DNA of 64,000 nt, taken from NCBI GenBank assembly GCA_030770425.1, contig JASJFT010000007.1, positions 438,245 through 502,244 on the forward strand. Reading direction: 5' to 3'. The translations under genes and the position numbers were made by a program. This document shows positions 10,513 through 21,656 of the stretch, piece after piece (position 1 is the first letter of the stretch; the number at the start of each line of letters is the position of its first letter). Under the pieces are notes generated by a model. It was not told the DNA's origin. It did no database searches and saw only the letters and a list, made by a program, of their open reading frames with translations. The DNA comes from Darksidea phi (lineage: Eukaryota > Ascomycota > Dothideomycetes > Pleosporales > Lentitheciaceae).

Positions 10513-12398
10513 TCACCGCGGATCTTGCGGCAAACGCTTAAGGGCGGCCTCAACATCCTTGTGGTCAACAACAACGCCACTCTCTGAACAGCGAGCCTTG
10601 GCGCGGAGCTCTGAGCACAAGTTGTCGATATCGATGGTGCCGTCTTTGAAGTCGGGACGGTTGGCAAGCTTATCCCTGCTGGTAGTTAGCATCGGTATTG
10701 TAGAAGGACGTAAATACACTAACCATATCTTATGGCAGTTGAGCATCTGCGATACGTCCTCACCTGGAACCACCTCCTCGTCGCCATCTTGTAGGCGCTC
10801 AATTTCCTCGAGTGGGTTCGGCTTCTGCACCGCCGGCGTATCGCCAAAGTGGAATGGGCTGCCAAAGTCCGTAATCGGGAAGGCGTCGTTGAAGAAGCCA
10901 TTGGTAAAGTCGCCATCGCCGACGATGGCGGCTTGCGAGTCGCGGTAGTCTCCGAAAAGAGCTGGGTCGAACTGGCCACCGTTCTGATTGGCGAAAAAGT
11001 CGAGGCCGGTGAAGTCGGCAGCAGGAGTCTTTGCGGGTCCTGCAGGAGGGGATCTCGTGTCAGACGATGACATGGCGCGGGGGATAGGGTTGCGAGGGTT
11101 TCCGCAGGCCATGTTAAGCTTCTCGCAGAAGGTAATCTCACCTTCCGAATTTCCATGACACACATAGCCTTCGGCGATAGTATCCGCATTGCCGGGCGAG
11201 TTATGGCTTGGCTCAGGCGACGTATCGCACGACGAATTCTGACCACCGACCGAGGTAGATGATGCTGAGGGCGAGTCGGAGTGCGTGGACGAGCTGCTGT
11301 TGAATGTGAATACACGGTTCGGGGCGTTTGCCGAGTCAGTGGATGAGGCATTGCTGTTGGCAAACCCATTGACGCTGCCAGAACGCTGCGCGCCGCTCGT
11401 CGCCGGGCTGGCCCCATTTTTGTCGGGAGAAGCGGCAGTTGAGCTAGCACTCTGGGTCTTGGGGCTCGTGCCCGTACCAGTGCTTGAAATCGAAGCGCTC
11501 TTGTTCTTTGAAAGGGGTCCATTATCGAGAATGTGTGCTCCTGGAAGTCCGCCGAAGCGTGGGAAGTCAAACTGGAAGTTGCTGACATTGGGTCCGCCAC
11601 TATTCAGCAGCGAACTGAAGCCTCCGACGATGGGAGGCGAGCGGCTTACACCGGTGCTGTTAAGCGATAGGCGCTTGCGATACTCGCGCAATTCCACTTG
11701 GAGTCGCTGCACCTGAGCGCGTAGAAGGCCGTTTTCGTGGTTTGTGGCGTCAGATGCCTTCTCTAGCTCAGCGACTTTGGTCTCGAGGTCTTTCAAATGC
11801 TTCTCTTTCCGCTCTCTGAACGCTCGCTGCGCCGCTCGATTTTGCGCTTTTCGTTTCTGCAGATGGATTAGCATCGATCCTCGGCAGGAACTGCAGATAG
11901 ACATACTGTTGTCGGTTCTGATGTTAGTGGCTTTCTACCAGGCTTCTTCGCCTGCTTATCTTCTCCTTCTCTTCGCTTACCACCACCCTCGGCCTCGTCT
12001 TCAGCGTCATCTGGGCTCTTGCGCTTCTCTTGGGACTCGCCTGGGGAATCACCAGGCAGGTCCCCAATCATGGCGTCGCCATTGTCGGCACCGTCGAAGT
12101 CAAAGTTTGTCTCGCCGTCGAGATAGTCGGCGAAGGGACTCTCTTCGACACCGTTGTTGAACGCGGTCACTGGTGTGGCTTGCTGCGGAGAGGTGAAGGC
12201 GTAAGGGTCGATATTGTCGACTGAGAACGGAAACTGCTGGCCATTCGCCGGGTGCCTGTTATCGTCCAAGCCGGATGCGAAGATATCGTTGGTATTCTGG
12301 GTGTTCGAGGACAGCGCTGCGAGTAGCAGGTCCTGCTGGTTGGGGTCGAGGTAGAAGGACGCGCCGTTCTGGAAGTCGTTTGTCGACGTTCCAGCCAT
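10513..12398 (-). CDS. YAP1: AP-1-like bZIP factor, redox sensor (Yap1 type)
   Basis: Three exons (12398-11907, 11856-10724, 10675-10513) with 50- and 48-nt introns encode about 595 residues. Residues ~155-220 are the bZIP: NRAAQRAFRERK basic region preceded by KPGRKPLTSEPTTKRKAQ, then a leucine zipper. The PAP1 region follows. The n-CRD has cysteines in YVCHGN, TFCEKL and MACGN; the c-CRD has MLNCHKIW, NLCSEL and KARCSE. In this family, peroxide makes disulfides between the two cysteine regions that mask the nuclear export signal, so the factor accumulates in the nucleus and induces antioxidant genes. The first intron falls immediately before the bZIP (TT|KRK) and the last splits the Trp codon of the c-CRD. 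A 1.5-kb divergent upstream region separates it from the SPF30 gene. Confidence 0.94.
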
Positions 12399-13894
12399 AG
12401 CGAAGTCGGTGCGGGGTTTCGAGGGACAAGGTCAATCGCGGATAGGAAGACGGATGGGTTCAAGGGAGCGGTGACGCGGTAGGTATTTGTCGACAAGGCT
12501 TCGGCTCGCTCTTCCCTTGGTGGGGAGGCTCGACTCGATGGCGGGGAGTGCTGGAGGGTGGGGTTAGTCGCAATCAATCGACCGCTGGTGCGGTGTTGCC
12601 ACCTAGCGGCGCAATCGCGAGCGTTCAACTATGGGACAGGCGGTAGGTATGACGATTGGGTAGCGCAAGGCCGCCCTCGGTGTGCGCGTCGGATCGAAGC
12701 GGACGGACGGATTTGAGACGATAGGGCTCGGCGTACCTTTCCGTCGACGAAACGCGATACCGGAGAAGGCGGGGGTGCAATCGAGACGCGGGTCTCTGAC
12801 GTATGGGGGTTTTCACAAGTCTGAGGCAAGGAGATGGAGGAGGCAAGGCCTAAGACGAGCGCAAAATGCGCGATACGAAGCCTGGGCTGTACGGACTAGC
12901 AGGTGACCAGGTCAAGTCTGGAGGCTGGAGGGTAGGGGAAACGGGCGAAGACGTCGGAGCCAAGGCTGCAGAGGGCGCGCAAAAGCGGCGCGATGATCTT
13001 CTAGGGTGAAGGCGAATGTCTAGGGACGCTGATAGGCTGCGCGTGCAGGCAATCGAGCAGTTCGAGAGCAGGCGTGGGAAAGACGCATGCTGCATCGCTT
13101 TGTGACTCTTCCTTTCGCTTATCAATCAGCCGCGTTAGAGCAGCGAGCAGGGCCAAATGGGGCATGGCGGGGTAAGACAGGAACACCGACGAATGCCATC
13201 GAACTGAGCCGCACGCCTGATCCAGGGCTTGGTTCAGGTACGTACTGTGTGTGGCAGGCATTGCTGATGAGGAGAGCGATGTGCCCAGTTGTCCGCTCCA
13301 TCTTTATGGACCCGCATCGTGTTCTGGACAAGAAATGTTAGAAGCAGCAAACGCAATGTCGATGCGAGAGATACGGAACGGGGATACGGTAATTAGCTAC
13401 CCCGAGCAAGGCTGAACTCGAAACACTTTGCTCGCGTATGCTTCCACACTTGGTAAGAGAGGCGGGCTAGAACTCGACTGCTCGATGCGACCGCAGCTAG
13501 GTGGATGATGGCGTAAGAAACCCCTCGATAATCATGACAGATACGGTAATTATGCACACCCGTACCACACCTTCAGACCTGCAAATACCCCTGATTGGGG
13601 GCCCGATTGTGGGCCGGTAGAATTGATATGATCATAGAGGATCCACGAAAAAGGAAAAACGGTGGCGGAGGGAGACGGTGAGAGTGAAAAGGTTCCAGAT
13701 CGACGGTTGTGGGTTGTGTGGATCTACATCTGCCCGCCAAGACTCGCGCACGAGAAAGGCACGCTCACGTGACTGGTCGCTGCCTCGCGCTAGTGCTGGC
13801 CGCTATCGACTTTCCCGCGCCGCAACTTCCCAACGCGCCCCGACAACTCACCCCGCTTCACAACCACACACGACCGCGTCGCGCACACATCGCA
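12399..13894. other. Divergent promoter region, YAP1 / SPF30-like gene
   Basis: About 1.5 kb between two divergent start codons. Open frames on both strands are numerous because the stretch is GC-rich, but none has recognisable protein features and they overlap each other on opposite strands. It probably contains long 5' leaders for both genes. No repeat modules of the flanking arrays are seen here. Confidence 0.45.
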
Positions 13895-14948
13895 ATGGCC
13901 GAGGAAGTCCAGCAGATCAAAAACCAGATCTGGCACACCAAGCAAAAGATCGAGGCTCTAGAGTTCGAACGCAATGACTATCTGGAGCAGGTAAGGCTAC
14001 CCCGGACCCGCAGCTCGAATGCAACTAACAATTGCGTCCTAGATCAAAGTGACGCAAGATGTGCTTGAAGCTGCTCCCGACAATGCTGAAGTTCGCGCAG
14101 TACAGGCCGAGCTGCAGGAGGGACTTGCTGAGAAGAATGCGGCTCTTGAGCCCCTCCTTGACCATCTTGCTACCCTCGAGGCCAAGCTCCCGACGGCGCC
14201 CGTCCCAGTCGTCCCCAAGTTCGACCCCGAGAAGCATCCGCTGCTGAAGAAGGCAATGGACAAGACAGAGGTCGCGAAGCCGGTCGTCTTGAACACGGGC
14301 GATATCTGTGAGGCGGTATGGTCTCAAGATAAGCTCTGGTACAGGGCTAAAATTCTGTCCATCCTCGGATCCGCTTCTTCGCCCAAGTACCATGTGCGCT
14401 TCCTTGACTATGACACGACCGTGACGGTTGACCGCGACGCCGTGCGTCCTCTTCAGAGCAAGCGGAAGCGCGAAGCCGAGGCCACTCCGGCATCGGCAGC
14501 CAACCCTTCGTCGCAGATCATTCCCGTCACCTCTACCCCACACATCATCTCCGGACCTGTCAGCGTCAATCCGAATGCGCAAGTGGCGAAGAAAGATGCC
14601 GAGTCGGAGACCATGGAGCCAAAGAAGCGCCACAAGATTCCGAATCAGAAGGCTCTCGAGAAGGGTGTCAACAACTGGAAGAACTGGAACAGCAAGGGCG
14701 TTGGCAAGAAGCTGGCTCAGAAGGAGTCCATGTTCCGCTCTGGCACTACGGTTAATAGCAGAGGTGAGATTTCTCGTATTGGAGCAACACCAGAAACCGG
14801 CTAACTATCCACAGTCGGCTTCACCGGCTCTGGCGCTGGCATGACCGAGACTCACAAGCGCGTGCGCCACAACAAGAACGCTGAGGCTGAGGCTGAGGCT
14901 AACGGTGAAGTTGGCGGAAGCGTCCCAAAGAAGCGCAGCCGCTTTTGA
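13895..14948 (+). CDS. Tudor-domain splicing factor, SPF30/SMNDC1-like
   Basis: Three exons (13895-13990, 14043-14763, 14815-14948) with 52- and 51-nt introns encode about 316 residues. The N-terminus is a charged coiled coil (IKNQIWHTKQKIEALEFE). The Tudor domain spans roughly residues 100-150 (CEAVWSQDKLWYRAKI ... VRFLDYDTTVTV) with the aromatic residues expected to bind symmetrically dimethylated arginine on Sm proteins. A basic region (KRKREAEA; KKRHKIPNQKALEKG) and a C-terminal TGSGAGMT stretch complete the SPF30 layout. The protein acts in nuclear spliceosome assembly. The start ATG lies directly before the coiled coil, and the third exon is needed to reach the conserved basic end KKRSRF. 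Confidence 0.9.
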
Positions 14949-15737
14949 GCGGCATACTTCAGCGAGTGAGTAGAAAACCTTTTGAATGAACGTTGCTAAC
15001 CTAATAGTTGACTGACAATCTGTCTCTCAGGACGAACGAGCGACGACTTCGATTGTACACACATTTTGCATGTTCGGCGTTATGACTTTGCATCGGTATG
15101 GCAATCACTCATTTTCGTCATTGGAGCCTTCCCCACTAAGCATCAATGCTGGAATAGGAACGGCGCTTGATACCCAGTCTCTTCGCAAATTTGGTTGGAC
15201 TGCTGGATAGGGCGTCATGTACTTGCATGAGGTAAGCCACATTATCTGCATTTTGCGAACCTGTCCATGGGCTGCCCCATGGACTTTTCCCATCCTTGCC
15301 TGGATCTGCCATTGTCGGTATATGGGAAGAGGCTTCGAACGATATTGCACGCCGATGGACCGTGCTGTCTGGGAAAGGAACAGGGCTGCTTAGACAAGTA
15401 GCTTGAATACAGGAATTCAGATATCCAACTGATCAAATACGTTACTTCATCGTGATGTGTTGCATGGCGCCTTAGAATGTATACTCGAAGCTCAGCTTCC
15501 CAACACGTTCGTGCATGTTTGCTGCCATGTCCAAGGTAAAGTGAGGCAAGGACCTAGCGGAGCTTTGTCTGCCCCGCCAATCATGCACTGACCTCTCCCG
15601 CCCGCGCTCGGAACTCGAGCTTCAACCTCGCGTCCGCCACGACTCGCATCTCGATGCGCCTCGAGACATGACGCGACCGACCGAGGCACGCCGGAGCCGC
15701 TCGTCGCAAGTTGCGAACCGGTGAACGCATCTTCATC
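14949..15737. other. Intergenic region before PAN2
   Basis: No gene is supported between the SPF30-like stop codon and the PAN2 start. The open frames are short, overlap on both strands and show no family features. Confidence 0.4.
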
Positions 15738-18700
15738 ATGGAGGCCGATTGGGACGAGGTGAAGCCCCCTGCGCCGCCCACAACGCCTAGCCCTCGTCGC
15801 CTTGGGGTACGGTATATGCTAGAGAAAGGAAGAAGCTAAATGCCCCCGTAGCTTGCGATTGTCCAGCTCCCTCCGCCTGGCCCACATCATCCCACCACAC
15901 AGGTAGCCACTTTCGCTTTCGACACGTCTCAGGAACTGCTGTGGACCGGCAACGACTATGTGAGTATGTCTGGGTTGGCAGCATGGGAGGCATTTGTGTT
16001 GATGCGCTTGTAGGGCCGAGTCACGTCATTTTATGGTCCCACGCTCGAACGTTACACGTCGTACCGCGGCCATGCCCCCTCGGAAGGCGCCGTCAAGCAG
16101 CTACTATTCACCGACAAAGGCATCCTCTCCGTGTCGAAGCAAAGCGTCCACTACTCCTTGCGCAGAGGACTAGCACAATGGCATTTGACGTACGTTGGGG
16201 AGCCGTACTGTGTGATGAGGTGTGAGCGGGTGCTGATTGAAAGGCTAGGAGCGCCGACTTCAAAGAACTCCGCTGCATGAACTTCACCTCGAAGGGGACC
16301 CGAGAGATCTTGGTGGCGGGATGTCAGGACAAAATGTTCAAGGTCGACGTGGAGAAGGGCGCGATTATAGACACCGTGAGCACGTCTGGCGAGACATATT
16401 GGATGCCCTACTGACCCGATTCAGCTCGACACCGAAGCTCAATACACCCTCATGAAACGGGCTGGACAGTATCTCTGCGCCGCAACCAAAAATGGCGGAA
16501 TACACATCCTCGACTCGGGCTCCTTAACTGTCATCAAAGTGTTCGATGGGCATACCGGCAGCATCAGTGACATGGATGCGAAGGGCGACTTTCTAGCGAC
16601 CTGCGGCTGGTCCCCGAGGCAGCAGTTCGGTTTCATGCTCGATCCGTTCACGAATGTCTTTTCGCTAAAGACCTTGAAACAACTGCCGCCGATCCCATTT
16701 CACACGGGCGCTGCCTTCGTACGAATGCACCCGCGCATGTCGACGACAGCTATCATTGCTTCACAGAACGGCCAGATGCAGGTCATTGATCTAATGAACC
16801 CCGATTCAGCCAATCTGCGACAAATCAACCTGTTCGACTCGTATCTGACGGGATTCGAAATGGCTCCCTCGGGGGAAGCTTTTTCGCTGGCTGATTCCAA
16901 CTGCCATATTCACCTGTGGGGATCCCCGGCGAAGATTCACTTTCCCGAGTACAGCAACCCGACCGAGTTTGCAGATGCTGTCATACCACCACCAGCCATG
17001 GATTGGTCATTGGATACGTAAGTGGCAACAAATCCAGGTTTGATCAAGATTAACCCGCATAGACCTTTGAACACTGTGGGGATGCCCTTCTACAAAGAGC
17101 ATCTGCTGTCGGGCTGGCCAAGCCACATGATCTTTGAGGTCGGCGCGCCACCCCCTAAGATTGATAGCACGATTCTAAACAGTATGACCCGAACCGAAAT
17201 TGGCTTCTATGCGAAGAATCCCAGAACGAAGCGAAGATACCAGGTCGAAGATACGCGACAGGCTGACAGGGCTAATGACTCTTTGTCGGCACCGAAGTTC
17301 TTGAGCGAGAAAGCGCGTGCGGCACAGTCCTTGAGCGAGTCGGACGTGAAAACAGCGGAGACTATGGAGACTCTGACTGACATGCATCTCGACGATGTGA
17401 CCAGGAAAGACGTGCCAGCTATGTATGGTAATGTGGAGATCAAGTACAGCAAATTCGGTGTCGACGACTTTGACTTTGCGTAAGTGAAGATAGTCTACTC
17501 AACACCAACCCTAACTTGCGTCAGGTACTACAATCAGACGCAGTACTCCGGATTGGAAACACACATCACAAACTCATACGCCAATTCGCTACTGCAGCTC
17601 TTCCGCTTTACCCCCTTGATCCGTAACTTGGCGTTACGCCATACCGCCTCACCCTGCCTCTTCGAATCCTGTCTTCTATGCGAACTTGGCTTCCTCATAG
17701 ACATGCTCGAGAAAGCCGCTGGACTCAACTGCCAAGCGTCGAACTTTTTGAAGACATTCAGCGGCCTGTCCAACGCCGTATCGCTCAATCTGTTAGAAGA
17801 ATTTGCGCCTAATGTCGCTCTTACTACAATGATACAAGCGTTCAATCGCTTTCTGCTCGAGAAAGTGTCGGAAGAGTTCCGTCAGATGCTCCCAAGTCAC
17901 AGTGGCCCCTCCTTGATGGATAAGGTTCTGGAAACGCAAGCGCGAGCTAGCATGCGATGCGCCCAATGCGCGAACGAAACCATCAGAGGTGGAAGAACAT
18001 TCGTCAATGAGCTTGTATACCCGGCGAAACATGTGATGAAGAACTCGAGAGTGCCACGCCCAACTTTCTCCCAGATCCTCAAAGCTAGTGTAGAGCGACA
18101 AGATCAGACTAGGGGCTGGTGTAACAAGTGCAATCGCTACCAGCAGATGGTACAACGAAAGACTATTCAGTCCGTTCCTGGTGTCCTCGTTCTCAACGCA
18201 GCCATCCAGAGCCATGAAGCGAAGCTACTTTGGTCGATACCGAACTGGCTTCCTCAGGAAATTGGGATCATAGTAGATCAAGGCCAATTCTACTGCTTTG
18301 AAGGGCAAGACCTCAAGCTGCACCTACAGCGTGGCGTGTTTGATATCATGGTCTACGAGCTTGTAGGAGTTGTGGCGGATATCAACAGTGGCGAACATCA
18401 GAAGCCGCATTTAGTGGCGACTATCAACACAGCCCCGTCTAGCCGAGAGGCGGTTGGCGAAGACAAGTGGTATCTCTTCAATGACTTCTTGGTTCGATCA
18501 ATACCGAAAGAAGAGGCTCTTCGGTTCGAGCCCAGCTGGAAACTCCCTTCAGTACTCTCCTTCCAGGCGAAGTCTGCCAGGCACAAGATCGACGACTCAT
18601 GGAAGGATAACCTCGATACATCTATTCTGTATCGGTGGTGGTCGTCTAATCCTGCGCCGCCAAATGACAAATTCAGGCTTCTAGAGTCGAACTCTGAAGC

Positions 18701-19472
18701 GCCGCGCCCGGGATATCCGGTAGCTATTGATGCGGAATTTATCCGACTGCAGTCGGAAGAGATTGAGATAAAGGCCGATGGCACGCGCGAGACCATCCGT
18801 CCAGACAGAAAAGGGCTTGCCCGTGTCTCCGTCTGTCGCGGCGAAGGAGAGCATGCTGGATTACCTTTCATCGATGACTACATTGCCGTCACCGAACATG
18901 TAGTCGACTACCTCACCGCCTGGTCCGGCATCTCACCCGGCGACCTCAATCGCGAAACCTCACATCACGCCCTCGTCTCGCTCAAGCACGCCTATAAAAA
19001 GCTATGGCTATTACTCAACTTGGGCTGCGTCTTCGTCGGTCACTCCCTCGCCAACGACTTCCGCACCATCAACATCCACGTCCCCAGAAAGCAAGTCGTC
19101 GACACAGTAGACCTCTTCTTCAAACCCTCCCTTCACCGCAAACTCAACCTCAAATTCCTCGCCTGGTGCGTCCTCAGAGAGTCAATTCAAGAAGACACGC
19201 ACGACAGCATCGAAGACGCTACAACGGCACTTAAACTTTGGCGCAAGTATGAAGAGTTCATGGATGCGGGCGTGCTCGAACAGATGCTTGATGATATCTA
19301 TGCTACGGGCAGTCAATACAGGTTTCGCGCGCCGGGCAGTGCGAATGGGAAGGAGAGGGCTGGTGAGAGGGATACACCGGAGCCGGGGAGTGCGGAGAAG
19401 GCGGGGGTTTTGACGACGCCGAGGAAGGGTGGGACGTTTGGGAGGGTGGGGTTTAGGAGTCCGATGAGATGA
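15738..19472 (+). CDS. PAN2: PAN2 deadenylase catalytic subunit
   Basis: Seven exons: 15738-15806, 15852 (or 15867)-15959, 16014-16189, 16249-16375, 16425-17017, 17063-17479, 17525-19472. The product is about 1145 residues (1140 with the later acceptor). The N-terminal WD region includes ELLWTGNDY; a catalytically inactive ubiquitin-hydrolase-like domain follows (NSYANSLLQLFRF; zinc-type cysteines CAQC and CNKC). The C-terminal DEDDh exonuclease has AIDAEFIRL (D, E), HSLANDFRTIN (D) and HDSIEDATTALKLW (H, D). With Pan3 it trims poly(A) tails bound by Pab1 in the cytoplasm. The start MEADWDEV is the family start. The first intron has two in-frame AG acceptors 15 nt apart. All other junctions keep frame without ambiguity. 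Confidence 0.94.
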
Positions 19473-19620
19473 GGATGGAGCGCTTAATATGTCATTCGTA
19501 GGGGCTTAGAATGGGGTGGGTTAGGGTATGGAGGTATGAGCGTTTTGTTCTTAATCACTTTATGGTTTTTGTTTTGCTGATTGATGTATTGTTGGAAGCA
19601 TCGAGGGGGTTCCGTTTAGT

Positions 19621-20109
19621 GATGATGTTAGACATCATCACCGCTATTCCACAGTACAGCTCGCTTCTCAGACTGCTCTTTCGCCGACAAGTCCGTGCGA
19701 TACGGTAGGATATAAATGCCCCTCTCTCACACCTTTTTCCTTTCCTTCCCTTCACACTACACTGCGTTACTGCAATACTTCTCGCTCTTAACTAAAAATC
19801 ATGGGACCGTGTCCATGGAGTTGTGCTTTTCTTTCTAAAGTTCAACCAATTCTTTGGCATGTTGCGTTGGCGTGTGGGAACAGTGGGGCGAGGGTGGACT
19901 AAAATAGCATATGCACGGAAACATGGGCTTTTTGCTTGGGGGAGGAAAGACATGGTAGTATGCCTGGGCTTGGGTCAGGTTGTTCAAGATGATGGTATTT
20001 GAGATGATGGGGGAGGAGGAGGATGTTATATGGATGGAGAGCACATCGACGGAGCTGTGGGATCATGCTGAGGTCGAGAAGTGGCGGCGATGGCGGTGGC
20101 GGCGGTAGT
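19621..20109 (+). repeat. Tandem module P1 of the TATA/CTAAAA array
   Basis: Perfect dyad GATGATGttaGACATCATC at 19621-19639, then ACCGCTATTCC, TATAAAT at 19711-19717, a long CT-rich tract, CACTACAC at 19755-19762, ACTAAAAATC near 19792, an ATGGGACCG, and TTTCTAAAG at about 19833-19840. A short frame starting at 19801 could encode about 33 residues, but it is not conserved in the other modules. This is the first of six plus-strand copies beginning about 150 bp after the PAN2 stop codon. Confidence 0.78.
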
Positions 20110-20514
20110 GTTGATGCTCATTATCAACACCACGCCTCCTTCGCTCATCTATTCGCAGCGTATATCCAGTGTAGTGAACGACCGTGCATCACTCCAAGCC
20201 TCCTATAAATTCTTCTCATTTCTTCCTTTGCGTGTTTTTCACACTACACCATGCTGTACTATTGACATTTACAGCGACTCTCTAAAACGAGGTGGGAATT
20301 GGCAAATGGTGTGTCCCTTGTTCTAAAATGCCGAACCACAGCAAGATATGTTGGTGTTGCTGGAGTGTGGGACTCACTAAAACGAGTCCGTAACAGGCCT
20401 ATGGGTTTGTGGTGTGCGTGGAAGCTCTTGGAGTACCTGGATAGACGTCATGAAGGGAGGAGGGGTAAACCATGAGCAAGGGTATCTGGAGTGTTTGCAG
20501 GAGCCAAGAAGGTG
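20110..20514 (+). repeat. Tandem module P2 of the TATA/CTAAAA array
   Basis: Dyad GTTGATgctcattATCAAC at 20110-20128 followed by ACCACGCCTCC, TATAAAT at 20204-20210, CT-rich tract, CACTACAC at 20242-20249, TCTAAAACGAGG at 20281 and TTCTAAAAT at 20321-20329. Downstream it carries TATGTTGGTGTTGCTGG, shared with P4. Only a very short reading frame (MVCPLF) precedes the second CTAAAA. Confidence 0.78.
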
Positions 20515-20878
20515 GTGTAGATCATCACTGCGTCTCCTATGTTAAGATGCACCGGCGAGACCTTTCCTTTCTACACCCCAGAAATCCTGAGTACGAGACC
20601 TATACTCATTAGAGCTTGATTTGCTTCGGCTATAGCTATCTCCCCGCTTGTTAGACTTTCTTCTGCACAGTGCGTCAAAACTTCCTTGTATTAAAAGATA
20701 CGGTGGAACACAAGATATGGGCGCTTTTTCTAAAACTAGCGAGATAGATTGGTGTTTCAGCGTATGGCTGCGTTCCTGGGTATAATTTGTTTGTGATAGA
20801 GCACTGATTTTCTTAGAAATTCGCCTGAAGGGTTATGCTGGAAGTAAGGAGAGCATGAGCCAAGGCGATGCTGGTGTG
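20515..20878 (+). repeat. Tandem module P3 of the TATA/CTAAAA array
   Basis: Upstream element ATCATCACTGCGTCTCC at 20521, a degenerate TATA (TATAGCTAT near 20631), CTGCACAGTGCG in the start region, TTAAAAGATAC, then ATGGGCGCTTTTTCTAAAAC with the second motif at 20729-20737. It is the most degraded copy in the TATA region but retains the spacing. Confidence 0.68.
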
Positions 20879-21274
20879 CATTGTCACTGCGACTCTGAGG
20901 TTGATATGCATCATCAATCCTTTTAGACGTGGTCACTATAGGCCGTAGAGGGTATACATTTGACTAATCGGACTTGCCAGCTCTACGTATAAATATCCCC
21001 CCCTTTCGGAGCTCTTCTACTGCACACTACCTCGAAGGCCGTTTTTTTGAAAAGAAAACCAAGGAAGCAAACCGATGGGCTTGCGCTTTCTAAAATTTTA
21101 CAGCGAACCAGACTATGTTGGTGCGTTGCTTGTTCCGTAGGGATAAAAACAAGCCTTGGACGGTGACAATGGGTCGTTGGAGGGGTGTAAATGCGAATCG
21201 CACCAGCCAATGGGATGTGTTCGGTCTTGAGCGGAAATGCATGTGGGTATCGAAGGAATATAAAGGGAGTGGTG
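20879..21274 (+). repeat. Tandem module P4 of the TATA/CTAAAA array
   Basis: Upstream element TGTCACTGCGACTC at 20882, a TGATATGCATCATCA partial dyad, TATAAATA at 20988-20995, pyrimidine tract, CACTACC at 21025, a purine-rich AAAAGAAAACC in place of the first CTAAAA, and ATGGGCTTGCGCTTTCTAAAAT ending near 21096 (20-residue scale only). It shares ACTATGTTGGTGCGTTGC with P2. Confidence 0.75.
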
Positions 21275-21656
21275 TTCATCATCACTGCCACTCGTGGTGG
21301 CTTCGAGGGTGTAACAAGGGTCTTCATACTGTACTAGTTCCGAATGTGGGATCTTCAGTGTTCATAGCGCTGAATTATGCATATATAAACCCATAATCCT
21401 CCTCCCTCTGTCTCTCCTCTGCACTACACTTACACTGATCGTAACTAAAATCATTGTGGAAGATTCAGATGGGATTGTTGCCTGTGCTTTTCTAAAATTC
21501 AATGACAAAAGACGGCCATGCTGGCGTGTGGTTGCCTCCGGGAGTGTACAAAAGCCGATTTCAAAACCAACTATGTGCCTGTGGAGTATCTGGAATCTTG
21601 GACTAGGGGAGTGAAATATACATGAGTAGAGCTAATCTGTCAACGTAGCAATTATG
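21275..21656 (+). repeat. Tandem module P5 of the TATA/CTAAAA array
   Basis: Upstream element CATCATCACTGCCACTC at 21278, TATATAAA at 21382-21389, CT-rich tract, CACTACAC at 21422-21429, ACTAAAATC near 21443, ATGGGATTGTTGCC, and TTCTAAAATTC at 21490. The spacing from TATA to the two CTAAAA motifs is about 61 and 108 bp. The reading frame after ATG stops within nine codons at the second CTAAAA. Confidence 0.78.

Noticed and set aside
10719..11600. 293-codon minus-strand frame overlapping the YAP1 exon
   Set aside because: It lies in another frame of the bZIP exon, has Arg/Ser/Pro-biased composition expected of a shifted frame, and the YAP1 frame carries the conserved domains.
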